Assembly (NCBI GenBank): GCA_014607495.2
Contig: CP053152.1
Span: 14,429,899-14,493,898 of the forward strand
Origin: Carposina sasakii
Lineage: Eukaryota; Arthropoda; Insecta; Lepidoptera; Carposinidae
Length of the DNA stretch: 64,000 nt
Direction: 5' to 3'
Below are positions 12,301 through 20,293 of the stretch, piece after piece. The position numbers and the translations under genes are program-made. Each line of letters starts with the position of its first letter. Within the stretch, counting starts at the first letter, position 1. Under the pieces are notes generated by a model that was given only the letters and a program-made list of their open reading frames with translations, had not been told where the DNA came from and made no database searches.

Positions 12301-13205
12301 CAAGAAGAGAACTTCCTCCGTTAGGAAAAGTTAAAAGTAAGGGCGTTCTAATAGATTTGACTGAAAATACTCCGCGAGCCACTCAAGATATAGTGGCAGA
12401 AGAACTTCCAGATAGTAATGCTGAGAATAACATTAACGAAGAAACAGAACAGAAGACGGCCCAAATGCTTCAAGAGGTCGAATCAAGTCACGACTTACCA
12501 AATGTTTTCGATCTGGACGTAAAAGATGCAGAAGCAGAACTCGAACCGAAATTAAACATTCTTGGGTTTGACGAAATCGACAATCCATCTCCTACAAAAT
12601 CCTCGATGATTCTCGACCAGTCGTGGGACCTTAAACAGACAAATTCAATGGAACTTTTAACGCCGTCACCTTTAGGGTTCACACCTTTCGACTCACGGTC
12701 TCTCGACGAACTAATGACTCCTGATGAATTCGGTTCAGACCAAATCGCTCCTGGCCTCAGTAATATCAACTACGACATAGACCTCTCAGATTTCAGCGGC
12801 GACAACAGTATCGCTGACGATGTCCCTAAAACTGAAGCTAAGGATCCATTCAGTCCAGACGGTATAAAGAAACTAGAGCCCATTTTCGATCCGTTGGCGG
12901 TTCAACCGCAACCTATCAACACGATTCTTGATGCATTCGATGAATTTAGTTTAGTTGACACAAAGAGACCAACGGAGTCGGATCCGTTCGAGGTTGTGCC
13001 GAGACGGGATCCGTTTGAGCCGATTAGTTCGCAGAGTTCACAGCCCAAAGATCCATTTAGTCCTGTAGGAAGTCAGTCATTATCTGTGGATACATTCGCA
13101 GTTCCGAAAGCAGGTCCCTCTATTTTAGACGAGAGCGATTCTCCCACCGCAGCATGTTTGCTCCCATCGCCCATGTTACCTCAGAGTAGTGGGAAGCAGA
13201 CCTAA
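343..13205 (+). CDS. Rabex-5: Rabex-5 / RABGEF1-type Rab5 guanine nucleotide exchange factor (5'-partial)
   Basis: Exons 343-452, 1672-1838, 3270-3403, 4716-4826, 5197-5307, 11425-11559 and 12243-13205 total 1731 nt. All are bounded by AG/GT with matching phases and encode 576 residues. The helical-bundle/VPS9 region is clear: '[16 protein letters not shown]', then '[19 protein letters not shown]', '[18 protein letters not shown]' and '[10 protein letters not shown]'. These match RABGEF1, including the Asp and Pro of 'ADELLP' and the Tyr and Thr of 'GYYFTN' that activate Rab5. A Glu/Ala/Gln-rich helix (11425 exon) and '[13 protein letters not shown]' follow, as in the human protein. The last exon adds a long acidic tail with four DPF motifs. 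The family activates Rab5 and Rab21 on early endosomes. The N-terminal A20 zinc-finger exons must lie upstream of the window. Intron five holds an antisense LINE. The tail is much longer than the human C-terminus and no frame break is seen. Confidence 0.93.
499..1000. repeat. Lepidopteran interspersed repeat, interrupted
   Basis: The outer repeat starts 'ttactaatattataaat' (499-518), resumes at 832 with 'aatattataaatgcaaaag', and ends at 960-1000 with 'cacgcggacgaagtcgcgag' and 'caacagctagta', a very common lepidopteran family. The interruption is the palindromic element at 574-833. Related but diverged pieces lie at 5340-5400, 11785-12000, 26090-26200 and 31580-31615. Confidence 0.6.
574..833. 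mobile_element. Palindromic (foldback) insertion
   Basis: Two roughly 59 bp arms are near-perfect reverse complements: 574-632 begins 'tttccattgaggggtcgccc' and 775-833 ends 'gggcgacccctcaatggaaa', with about 140 bp between. No transposase is encoded, so this is a non-autonomous MITE-like element. It sits inside a second repeat, with 'aatattataaat' on both sides of the inserted block (507-518 and 832-843). Confidence 0.6.
2667..2820. mobile_element. MITE-like inverted repeat, copy 1
   Basis: The left arm contains 'gtagcagagcggaagcaatg' and 'cgatcgcgataatt'; the right arm contains 'ttttcgctatcgctctgcct' and 'cggctttgct', its rough reverse complement. A second copy lies at 57168-57352. No ORF. 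It lies in the intron between Rabex-5 exons 1672-1838 and 3270-3403. Confidence 0.55.
2936..3022 (+). repeat. tRNA-derived SINE head
   Basis: It has box A-like 'tggctcagtcggttagagc' and box B-like 'cgagttcaaatctc', closed by 'cccga' pairing with 'tcggg'. The anticodon arm is not well formed and the sequence runs directly into an AT-rich body, so it reads as a SINE head rather than a working tRNA gene. Confidence 0.55.
3047..3251 (+). repeat. tRNA-related SINE 3' portion with poly-A tail
   Basis: It starts with a damaged box B ('taggtcgaatcccggtaggt') and shares its body ('cccacgacacaagacctta' and on) with the fuller copy at 23521-23745. It ends in about 22 consecutive A (about 3229-3251). 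The tail lies only 18 bases from the acceptor of the Rabex-5 exon at 3270, so the branch-point region of that intron comes from the SINE. Confidence 0.7.
3429..3941. mobile_element. Non-autonomous element with GAGCGCTC termini
   Basis: The ends 'agggagcgctcag' and 'gtaggagcgctctt' are inverted. Just inside each lie related 'cgaactagttcg' and 'gaactagttcgcgtagttc' palindromic stretches. The interior (3650-3735) holds a LINE tail with 'ctttattgcacata', also seen at 18855-18985. No transposase ORF. Confidence 0.5.
4111..4290. mobile_element. CAGGGTGTAACA foldback element, partial copy
   Basis: The left terminus 'cagggtgtaacagaaagggt' and 'aagcgaaaagctatgtaaat' match the full copies at 4437-4688, 14801-15061 and 50286-50545. 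The right terminus is degraded or missing. It is intronic in Rabex-5 and lies in direct orientation to the next copy. Confidence 0.6.
4437..4688. mobile_element. CAGGGTGTAACA foldback element, full copy
   Basis: The element runs from 'cagggtgtaacaaaaagggt' to its reverse complement 'accctttttgttacaccctg', with inner arms such as 'gcgaaaagctatgaa' and 'atagctttttgctta'. No coding capacity. It ends only 27 bases before the Rabex-5 exon at 4716. Confidence 0.75.
5022..5095 (+). repeat. Repeat shared with the start of the window
   Basis: 'gtgggtattgtaagagacga' and the following 'gggaggtgggcagaggcgtc' correspond to positions 7-80. This is a truncated piece of the same retroelement family, intronic in Rabex-5. 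Confidence 0.5.
5475..5610 (-). repeat. Fragment of the 'gtacggaaccc' lepidopteran repeat, minus orientation
   Basis: 'agggttccgtacaaagg', then pyrimidine-rich 'cgtctgtctgtttgttcgtc' correspond to the inverted end of the element at 44122-44956 (gacggac runs and 'gtacggaaccctaaaaa'). A further small piece lies at 21055-21080. It is intronic, after exon 5197-5307. Confidence 0.5.
6053..8965 (-). CDS. LINE ORF2: apurinic-like endonuclease and reverse transcriptase
   Basis: A 970-residue polyprotein. The N-terminal endonuclease shows 'YQNLSG', 'LTETWLN', 'YIPS', '[12 protein letters not shown]', 'LLDLVLC' and 'DINHPPL', the ordered Asn, Glu, Tyr, Asp/Asn, Asp and His positions of exonuclease-III-like enzymes. 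The reverse transcriptase follows at about residues 440-720, with '[16 protein letters not shown]', '[10 protein letters not shown]', '[20 protein letters not shown]' and the catalytic 'FADDLKIY'. The C-terminal 250 residues resemble the connection region of Jockey/CR1 elements. In the family the enzyme nicks target DNA and copies the RNA in place. No stop or frameshift is seen. Exact clade (Jockey, CR1, L2 or Daphne) cannot be fixed by eye. Confidence 0.92.
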   Translation of the reverse strand: MDFTMLDIYYQNLSGMRTKTNEVYKNVLTSSYDVIILTETWLNSSISDSEFIDSRYIVHRRDRPVKEKTRRKGTRKRPGDPKLDGGGLLIAVSREISSSRICNWETDCEDLWITIKIDIDHIPRKIAICAVYIPSPARLDTLTRFLEGASSVMDHVDDVIILGDFNLHSLEWTPSCTGSYLLPSNYRNELECLMVDFITTHNLYQFNNVYNYKNRLLDLVLCNLPNCKVNSPSDTLSRPDINHPPLLYCLGDGKSDSSALLPNARTDYNYFKADYTSINKELREVDWGAEFSVCNSVDEMVELFYEVLNKTIIKVVPKRRPVVSRYPPWFSAALIRLLAVKNKIRLRYRKFCNPRDKIEYELLRERSHKLYDSCYKAYISKLDSDIVRDTKAFWRYIKGKRSGTSALPAIMYFNGRSAEVGSEIAELFACHFSTVYSADVSAAPDLVLTSDCVSCKIQFTPEEVAKKLKQLDTSKGSGPDSIPPLFLSRCASVVSLPLSLIYNRSLKDGTFPKQFKSSRIVPVFKKGSTNNICNYRPISILSCVSKVFESLLYPIIYNGLQNKLTPHQHGFRHGHSVQTNLALFVTDLCEEVDKGFQVDAVYTDFSSAFDKVTHSLLLRKLESYGIHGVLLSWFKSYLTGRQQRVVVKGYESKSYSAKSGVPQGSHLGPLLFSIFINDIAYNISNCKFSLFADDLKIYRTIRSPADISLLQRDLDGIEDWCVTNNMVLNPNKCSHITYTRKLLPLASSYTIGDSRLQKVDIIRDLGVLIDSRLSFIPHIESVVKRAARMVGFIKRNTKYFSVRVKIILYNALVRSILEFSCVAWCPWYAVHSQRIESIQRAFTRHLAFVSSGISHRRSYDGRLTFFRLDSLRSRRILHSLVFLYRIVNGYVCCTPILDCISISVPHKLPRYPLTKVFSIVLSKTNLGRFAPISRICNEYNQMSSSIGEVDIFGDSFPRYKGYAWKYLRGG
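8990..10117 (-). CDS. LINE ORF1: PHD-like zinc finger, coiled coil, nucleic-acid-binding domain
   Basis: Up to 375 residues; the Met nine residues in (at 10093) may be the true start because it directly precedes 'SNKCAGC'. Cysteines spaced as in a PHD-type finger occupy the first 60 residues, ending '[11 protein letters not shown]'. A coiled-coil stretch follows (about 150-215, with '[19 protein letters not shown]'). The C-terminal part contains 'EINGIPEH', 'VTRVAKI' and '[16 protein letters not shown]', typical of LINE ORF1 proteins that bind element RNA. It precedes ORF2 by 24 nt with the same orientation. Confidence 0.85.
   Translation of the reverse strand: MLSLLIYVMSNKCAGCCEELPKQDFITCFYCKLSYDLLCANISKERFEDMNKENRSSWRCQGCLNKLPKTNNVNTPVRLIEIASASASTTNNLSIEYGDSINTTKRVKRARPSETQGDSYITESALRILLDDLRKDITADIKRSISDLITSKMNDMHKQITDFQDSLSFFNEQHEGLKRKLEENSKTIRDLQANNSQLIAMTQNMSTRLSVTEQHMRESNVEINGIPEHRTENLANTLTQLVKTINAPLVDEDILQVTRVAKIDKNSNRPRTVVAKLRSPRHRDVLLAAVHTFNKANSTDKLNSQHLGFGGARSAVFVAEHLTPANKSLHAATRKRAKEVNFKFVWVRNGKIFARKNEESQAINIRNSDSLKLLV
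11150..11335. repeat. Interspersed repeat with 'gtagaccccc' motifs
   Basis: There are five 'gtagaccccc'-like motifs and the end 'gggaaccactgg', a widespread animal repeat terminus ('gaccactttgggaaccactg'). Non-coding, about 90 bp upstream of the Rabex-5 exon at 11425. Confidence 0.45.
11563..11660 (-). repeat. RTE-type LINE 3' end, minus orientation
   Basis: 'gcagtccactgctggacgta' followed by 'gacctcccccagtgtgggca' is the reverse complement of the terminus seen at 160-205. It starts only about three bases after the donor GT (11560-11561) of Rabex-5 exon 11425-11559. Confidence 0.6.
11785..12000 (+). repeat. Common lepidopteran repeat ('ctagtggacgcccgcgactt')
   Basis: The sequence runs from 'tagtggacgcccgcgacttc' through 'aaaatcgctccagccgtttt' to 'actttcgcgtttataatta'. 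This is the same family as 832-1000 and the pieces near 26090-26200. It lies in the last Rabex-5 intron. The 99-residue open frame across it is not a gene. Confidence 0.6.
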
Positions 13206-15999
13206 GACATTTTTTTGGCATGGATCTTTGTTATTGGCTGGTGCTATACAACTCTCTAGATAAAGGTATTAACAGCTGTTAAAATTTAAAATTAAATTTG
13301 TTTAGGCTTAGAAGCTGTAACTTGATTTTTAAAACGTGAGTTATTTATTTATTAATGTTATTATTAAGTAATACCGAAATTGTAAATTTGAATGTAATTA
13401 AATGATTTCAATAGGAACAGATGTTTACTTATTTTATAATGTGGTCCAGCGCGTACTGGCGGCCACTGAGTTCACCGAAATTGTATATTCTGTGCGCACA
13501 CTTGGCCGCTTGATATTTGGGCGACCGTCGCAGCCAGGCCGCCATATCTCGCGTAGTATGTACGATTTTTTGAAAATAAACAGTTCGTAATTCGAGCATA
13601 GCCTCGATAGCAGCTATCTTATCTTCTAAATACCTACTTCCCCGTTGCACTGGCACATCGCTTTCGTATAATACTAATCGTACCTATAACTATTAACTAC
13701 GAGTAATAAGGAAGCGGGAGAGATTACCCCATGAATGAAGCCCCTACGTTCATGGATGGCCTTGGTAATAAAATTTACAGTTGGAATGAGGCGCTGCCAC
13801 CTGCGTAAAATTGAAGATTTTTGGAGGACCGAGGGCAGTTTCGGCTAATGCAGCCGTGGATTTTGACCAGCTACTAAATAATAGGATGATCTAACTTGTG
13901 CAGTTGGATGATACAGCATCTATGTAGAATTTAGGTCGCGTTTCCACGACTGCTTTCTCGTGCTGGTAAGTGAGCACCGTTCATTATAGATTATCAGAAC
14001 TTAACGTAAAATGGTTGCCACAAAACAGAAATTCTTATCAACAAGTAAATAGCCTTAAGATATGAGATAATATAGGTACATACAAACACTATTTTATCTT
14101 ACAAAAATTTATTTCAACTATATTCTTTCATAAACTTTTACCAGCTCCTTATATAGTAGAAGAGTTTAATAAACAAGTATGACACCTCTACGGCTCTCCA
14201 GATTAAATACACTTAAGGTATGTAGCAGTAACTACATAGACATAATTTAACATGTTTTGGTAACATTCAACCTTACATCATAGACTATTGATGATGGCGC
14301 CTCAGACTAGGGGAAGTGAATCTAAGTTTTTAAAGAATATCAGGTGTCATACACTCAGCACTCTATATAAGTACCGGTCTGGCCTTTCAGCTACCAAAGA
14401 TAGTTACATAACAGATAGAGAAAATCTCTCAATCTGTAAATTAACACGAACTTTAGTTAATAATTTGCACTGGTATTATGTAAATTTAAGTGATCAGTGC
14501 ACAGTAAGTGTAGGTTTTGGACTCCAGCTAGAGTTGTCAAAACACAATCTGCTGTAGATGCCTGGTGCAACCAGTAGTTCTTAGCTAGCCAGAATATACT
14601 CACTCTTCCTCTAGCCTGTGGCTGTGGAAATACAAGTACAAAAGTTTATTAATTTTATCATCTACATTAAGTAACATGAATTGATTGCTTAGTAGTCGAT
14701 TCGCACGCAATTCGTTTGCACGAACGTGCCAAACGACCCCTTTCAAAAATAATATTATTTTAGTAGGTGTTTCGCTGAATGTATTGTAATCTACTATATA
14801 CAGGGTGTAACAAAAGGGGATTGTTAAGCGAAAAGCTATGTAAATAGCCCACTAAAACAAACCTATCCACAAAATGTCAAGACTCGAAATCACATGTTTA
14901 TTTTTCCACATAGTATGGAGAATTTCTGAACAACTCAGGAATGTTCATACAATCTTGAAAAATAAACATGTAATTTCAAGTCTCAAATTCTGGAAATAGG
15001 TTCTCTATAGTGGGCTGTTTACATAGCTTTTCGCTTAACATATCCTTTCTGTTACACCCTGAATAATGTAGTTTACAATACAAACAATATTATTTTTGAA
15101 AGGGGTTGATTGGCTTGTTTGTGGGAACAAAGTTCGTGCGAATCGACTACTAACCCGAATAGATTATAAATAATTTTAAATTACACTATCAAATTGAATC
15201 ACCATTCCTAAATTTAAAATGTTGCATAGCATAATTATTTGTAACTTTTGGTTATTGTTCCTTGTAAAATAGTTTCATAAAACATTATGTTTTTGAATAT
15301 AGTAATGATGTTTATTAATTATCTTGCCTTAATAATATCTTCTAATACAAATATTTGGAATACACACATGTTAGCAAATGATTGTTCAAATGTGTTCAGT
15401 TAAAGATTACATACAATGTATTAGTAAAATTACATACATAACATATTTATTTTTAACATTTTGGCTGTTACTCGCCTGACAACTTGTGACATTAAAGGGA
15501 GACTTGTTTACAAACACACTATGTATAATATTATATAAAGCAATATCACAAAATTGCTTAAACACTTATCACATATGTCTCATGGGATTATATACAAGTT
15601 AATTATAACTATTATTATTTGTTCATTAAATGGAATTAAACATCACTTACTCTTTCAAGAGGTCATTATTTGTTTTCTCACCTACAGTTACAAGGCCTTT
15701 CAAAGTGAAGTATCACTTGAAAATTTCACAGATCTACTTATCTCTAAAGAATTGAACACACATTTACATTATGAAAAGTTAAGAAGAAATATTAAAAGAT
15801 TTTTGGCTTATTCTGACAGTATAATATAAGTCATGTCAAGTCCAACTATGCTAATGCCACTATTGGAAACATAATATTATTATTTTAAATATGTTTTTGT
15901 TAAGCAACAACATTCCATTGATTTCAACTGTAAACAGATCACTATAAGTCAGTCCATCTAGTCAGCGCTCAAGGTATAGCGCTTCCTAAATGCCGTGGA
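13206..15999. other. Convergent intergenic/3' UTR region between Rabex-5 and sina
   Basis: This gap between two convergent stop codons holds the 3' UTRs of both genes. Possible Rabex-5 poly-A signals are ATTAAA at about 13397 and AATAAA near 13765. A nested foldback element occupies 14691-15151. The rest is AT-rich with no convincing coding exon; the short minus-strand frame at 13429-13656 has no recognised domain. Confidence 0.5.
14691..15151. mobile_element. Foldback element containing a second foldback element
   Basis: The outer arms are 'agtagtcgattcgcacg' with 'acccctttcaaaaataatat' on the left, and 'aatattatttttgaaagggg' with 'cgtgcgaatcgactact' on the right. Between them 14801-15061 is a complete CAGGGTGTAACA element whose own termini are 'cagggtgtaacaaaagggg' and 'cctttctgttacaccctg'. 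Neither encodes protein. The position suggests the 3' flank or 3' UTR of sina. Confidence 0.75.
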
Positions 16000-16851
16000 T
16001 TAGGCAATTGAAATTGTGACATTAATTCCAAGGTTACCATTATCAGCAAAAAGTTGAGCTAAGGATGTGTCAAATACCAGGCAGTCAGAATTCAGTATTG
16101 CTGAGGAAACACCTTCATGAATAGATCGTGGCATTGCCTCCCAGGTCAACCGTCTACGATGCCCATTCAGCTCCAGCCTATAAGCAAAGTTTTCTGCTTC
16201 CTTGCGGGAGCCTATAAGTTGCACAATGGCAAAGAATTGCTGATGTCCATCATATTTCTCCTGCTTTTCAAGGACTAACATGAAGTGGTGATTGAAACAG
16301 GACTGCATCATGACCCAGTCCACTGCTCCAGGAAGATTTATGTCTGTGGCCAGAAATACAATATCCTCACCCTGTAAGGTGGTAATACTTTTATGAGACA
16401 TCATTAGATGTGGCATGACTTGGTCGAGGCCTCCTTGCCACTTGCATGATGCACCTGGGCAGGGGCAAGAATATGGTCTAAATTCACAAGCTTCTTCATG
16501 TTCTGCTTTCTCAGTATGTACTAAGGTGACTGTACAACCAGTGTTAGAATGTTTGCAGGGAAACATTACATTGCTGGCAACTTTTTCCATGGCAAGGTTG
16601 CGTATGTTACCCAGTGGACCTCTGCACGTTGGGCAGCAGGACAGTTTAGGACGGCAACTTGAACACACAAGGTGCCCACTCTGGCACTGTAGAATGGGGG
16701 GCAAGACATAGTCGAAGCACACGGGGCATTCGAAGAGCGATGCGAGGTCGGCAGACATTGCGGTAGGGACGTTCACGAGACAGCCCACAGGGACTCCAGG
16801 CACAGCACAACTGGAACTGCTAGCTCCGCGCCGTTTGTTGTTTGTGCTCAT
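16000..16851 (-). CDS. sina: Seven in absentia / SIAH-type RING E3 ubiquitin ligase
   Basis: A single-exon 283-residue protein, starting at the Met of 'MSTNNKRRG' (the frame is open 14 codons further, but this start fits Sina better). The RING finger is Cys42, Cys45, Cys56, His60, Cys63, Cys66, Cys73, Cys76 in '[17 protein letters not shown]' and on. A SIAH zinc-finger pair follows ('[10 protein letters not shown]', '[12 protein letters not shown]'). The substrate-binding beta-sandwich domain then runs to '[13 protein letters not shown]'. Identity to fly Sina is very high across the RING and C-terminal domain; only the N-terminal 30 residues diverge. The family pairs with E2 enzymes to ubiquitinate targets such as the Tramtrack repressor in photoreceptor fate choice. 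Confidence 0.95.
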   Translation of the reverse strand: MSTNNKRRGASSSSCAVPGVPVGCLVNVPTAMSADLASLFECPVCFDYVLPPILQCQSGHLVCSSCRPKLSCCPTCRGPLGNIRNLAMEKVASNVMFPCKHSNTGCTVTLVHTEKAEHEEACEFRPYSCPCPGASCKWQGGLDQVMPHLMMSHKSITTLQGEDIVFLATDINLPGAVDWVMMQSCFNHHFMLVLEKQEKYDGHQQFFAIVQLIGSRKEAENFAYRLELNGHRRRLTWEAMPRSIHEGVSSAILNSDCLVFDTSLAQLFADNGNLGINVTISIA

Positions 16852-17402
16852 GTCACCGTCACGCGCACATAAATCAAGTCGATCTGTGACCAACTAGTTC
16901 CCTTTCACGTTGCAAAAGATACACTAAATATTTTTTACGTAAAATAAATTTTATCATTTATAGCACTCCAGAGCTGTTTTTCGTCTCGTGGTCACGTAAA
17001 AGGAAGATTCCATCACAATGCAATGGTTAAGTTATTAACTTCTAAATAATCATCGTGTGTGTGGACTATTTTTCATTTAATGTTATGGAAATTGTCAGAA
17101 CCAATGGCAGTTCGCCTAGGCACTTACCAGTGCCTAAATATAAAATGATCACTTCAAATTTATATTTCATAGAATAGAACAGTAAATTTCAAGTGTTTTT
17201 GCACATCACAATGATATTCATCGTACAAGATAAATAATTTTCAATGATTTTTGATTGATGACAGCAAAAACGACAAACAACCAACCTGGTGAGCACCACA
17301 AACAAGGTAAACGCAAACGCAAAATTGAATTGACACAACACGGCAGAGTTTTGGCCTGAGGGTTGGGCATGCATTTAGGGTTAACAGCACAAAATTATTA
17401 TT

Positions 17403-17590
17403 AATCCCGATTAATCGTGCAAATAAAGCGACGTTTATATTTGCATTTCAATTTATAAAAAAAAACCTGTAAAGTAATTGTTGAAATACTTACACAAAAA
17501 TTGTAACAATTACTTTGCAGTCGTTTTTATTAAGTAAATTGAAATGCAAATATAAACGTTACTTTATTTGCACGATTAATCGGTTATTAT
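17403..17590. mobile_element. Short palindromic element upstream of sina
   Basis: Arms of about 49 bp at 17407-17455 ('ccgattaatcgtgcaaataa' and on) and 17534-17583 (ending 'ttgcacgattaatcgg') are near-perfect reverse complements. The inner parts also pair: 'gtaaagtaattgtt' with 'aacaattactttgc'. So almost the whole 180 bp folds on itself. It lies about 550 bp upstream of the sina start. Confidence 0.75.
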
Positions 17591-18139
17591 TATTATTTTG
17601 ATTTAAATGATGCACGTCTTGATAACAAATAAATAGGCAACTTTATTTTAGTAAGTATCTGTAAATTAAACAATTCGTACTTCTTAGCTTCCCGGGACGA
17701 AAAGGAAAGGTGCGTGACATAGGCAATTCCGTAGGTTTCTGTAGTAGAGGCTTTAAATAATTAAATAGAAGAAAATTTTTTTTCCATTAAGTACACAAAG
17801 TAGCTTAGAATTTTAAATGTCATCGTTATTAGGTTGCTTACACAATATTGAATTTAAGTTTAATTTCTAACATTGTATTAAATTATTTAATAATAACAGG
17901 GACTTGTGAAATAATGGCGACTTTTTTAATTACCTACCATAGACATTTTTCTACTTTCTTTTATATATATTAGGCATAAGAATATTAGATAAAGTGACAA
18001 ACTTGTCACGTCTTACGTGAGTTTCGCTTAAATAATATAAACAAAATAATCTCCACACTAAATGCAAAAAAGAAAATAAAATAGTGAATGTAGCTTACGC
18101 AAAGTTACCTTACCTACCTAAGTATAAGTAAACCATAAG

Positions 18140-18290
18140 TATGAGAATAACTCCCTATGCCTGATTTCAGAACTAACATCTTTTGTATGCAGTGACACAG
18201 ATAATGTAGTCATGCACGTAGTAACTAGCGCTTCATCTAAACTAAAGGAACTTTACGGTGGAACGTACTCTTAATGTGCAAGGTCTAGTC
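18140..18290. repeat. Interspersed repeat with a copy at 50040-50185
   Basis: 'cctatgcctgatttcagaac' followed by 'tatgcagtgacacagataat' matches 'cctatgtccgatttctgaac' and 'tatgcagtgacacaagtaat' at about 50060-50115. Non-coding and of unknown class. Confidence 0.45.
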
Positions 18291-18854
18291 TAACTAACTT
18301 GCTTTAAACCCACATATAAAACTCCGTTACATAAGTGTTGTCCCTTGTGCGGCAGATTCTCAGATTCTCTTGCGAATTTTAAAGCATTGCACTCTGCCGC
18401 ATTGGTGGGACAGCTTGGTGCGGAAAAATAGAACTAGGTACCTACAATAGCTATACTTTCCTAACATTATCATGGTTTGAGGATTTGATGTTAAGATAAT
18501 AATATATTTCGCTCTCACCCATTTAAAAACACTAGAATTACCTGAATCTCCGTGTATGCGATACTTAGGAACTCAAGTTGCAACTTGTTACTGATCTTTT
18601 ACATCTGGCCCCGCAATGCTAAGCCAGCACAAGTAGCATGACCTGCGAAACACGATATTATGAACCGATTTATCGACATTTATCCTGTCAAAATACGATA
18701 AATATAGCCGCCATGTTGAATTTTGTATAGAGACGATACGATATCCACGATGCGTGGTCATGCTAGGGGGGCTGGCTGTGGAATCTCCTTCTGGCTAAGC
18801 CCGTTTACCTACCTATTACAACCACTTAATAATAACACCGCCATTTTGGAAATT

Positions 18855-18985
18855 TCTTATTCTTATTCTTTATTGCACATACAGAAAAAATACAACTTAC
18901 AAGATAAAATAAGAGATGCAGGTACCTACAAAGGCAAACTTATCTCTACAAGAGATCTCTTCCAGCAAGCCAAGCAAGTAAAGAG
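18855..18985 (-). repeat. LINE 3' UTR fragment, minus orientation
   Basis: It contains 'tattctttattgcacatac', 'acttacaagataaaataag' and 'gagatctcttccagcaagc', the tail of a lepidopteran LINE read from its opposite strand. A shorter relative lies at 3650-3735 and a poorer one near 31820-31900. Confidence 0.5.
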
Positions 18986-19249
18986 AAATTATTAACAAAC
19001 ACATGGTAACATGTGCAATTATACAAATTCTACGAAAGTAACTAAATTATAAAAAAAGGAGAGAATTTTTTTTTACCTATAGACAAGTAACTAAACCGAG
19101 TTAGAAATAGATAGATAATGTCGAGGGGAAGAACAATCAATCAAGCCCGTATAACTACAGAAGGTATACACTATATCTAAAATGAATAAAAAATAAAATT
19201 CATTTATTTCAGGTAATAGACCCATAAATTCGATGACAATTATTCTTAT

Positions 19250-19940
19250 TATTCTTATATCATTTATTTATTTAGACACACTTACAGAACATATATTAAG
19301 AGCAACAATAATTACACTTACAACAAAAAATCTGATGTATGTGCCAATTATAGGTGTGCTAAATCATTCACAGATAATATTATAGTGGAGTGTGTTTCAT
19401 CAAACAGCTCCCCTGGGCGAGGGCGCCAGCTACTATATGTATGACTACACCATCTGTGTCATTGCATACAATAGATGTTAGTTGCCAAATCAGGCATAGG
19501 AGCTATTCCATGAAACTCACCCCAGATTGAGGTAACATTGTTACAAAAGTAAAAAAGAGCCAATACTTGAACATGCATATTTATGTGCCTACAGCTAACT
19601 TCAAAAACCCCCATTATAGACAATTCCCCAACACTCCTCGCATAACAGAAATCGAGTCACAAAAAATATCAATGTCCATATTATTGGACTTCAACATTCC
19701 CATGACACGATTGTAGCTACTGCACAGTCTTTTTATCGGACAGGACGACCCCAAATTTGTCCTAGAGGGAGGGATGTGGAACAGTGACTTGACCTGAAAG
19801 CGTGGACGGAAACGAGGAACAGAGATGTGGATATCACGCAATAAATCACTGCAGTCGATTTGACCACCGATCAATTTTACCAATAGGATTACGTCATGAG
19901 ATAATCGTCTGTTGTGCAATGTCTGCATCCCAAAAAACTT
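19250..19940 (-). mobile_element. 5'-truncated Jockey/CR1-type LINE
   Basis: The minus-strand frame at 19614-19928 reads 'LHNRRLSHDVILLVKLIGG' and 'LLRDIHISVPRFRPR', aligning with the C-terminal part of the ORF2 at 6053-8965 ('[19 protein letters not shown]', '[12 protein letters not shown]'). The element keeps a 3' UTR with 'atttatttatttagacacac' at its end but has lost the endonuclease and reverse transcriptase. Confidence 0.75.
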
Positions 19941-20159
19941 TAGCCTTTGATCATAAGGACATCTGTGGGAGATATTATTAATATTATGAAATATTTAAAA
20001 TTACAAATTTAGTTTATTAGATGCATTTTAGGTAGACCGCATTTAAGACTCAGGGGAATACTATGGCAAGACTTGAAAGGGACAAATCACGTCACAACTT
20101 ACAGTCATGATATGAATGCGATCGAAAAACGCACTTGATGCGCAATCATCACTAAGGTC

Positions 20160-20293
20160 CGATTTTTGAATAAGTAGTCAGATAGCCTATCTCAAGGATA
20201 AAGTTGATGCTGTTTCTATCTTCCTCAAGTATTGGAGAAAGACAGCAAGCATCTTTATCCGTTGGATAGGCTACCTGATTGTTGGAAAAATCG
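20160..20293. mobile_element. MITE with 'agatagcctatct' arms, copy 1
   Basis: The left arm is 'cgatttttgaa' with 'gtcagatagcctatctcaag', the right arm 'ggataggctacctgattgtt' with 'ggaaaaatcg'. The internal stem continues ('aaagttgatgctgt' with 'cagcaagcatcttt'). A second copy is at 48621-48756. Non-coding. Confidence 0.65.

Noticed and set aside
13429..13656. 75-residue minus-strand ORF ('IAAIEAMLELRTVYFQKIV')
   Set aside because: Protein-like in places but with no recognised domain, splice context or repeat match; too weak to annotate.
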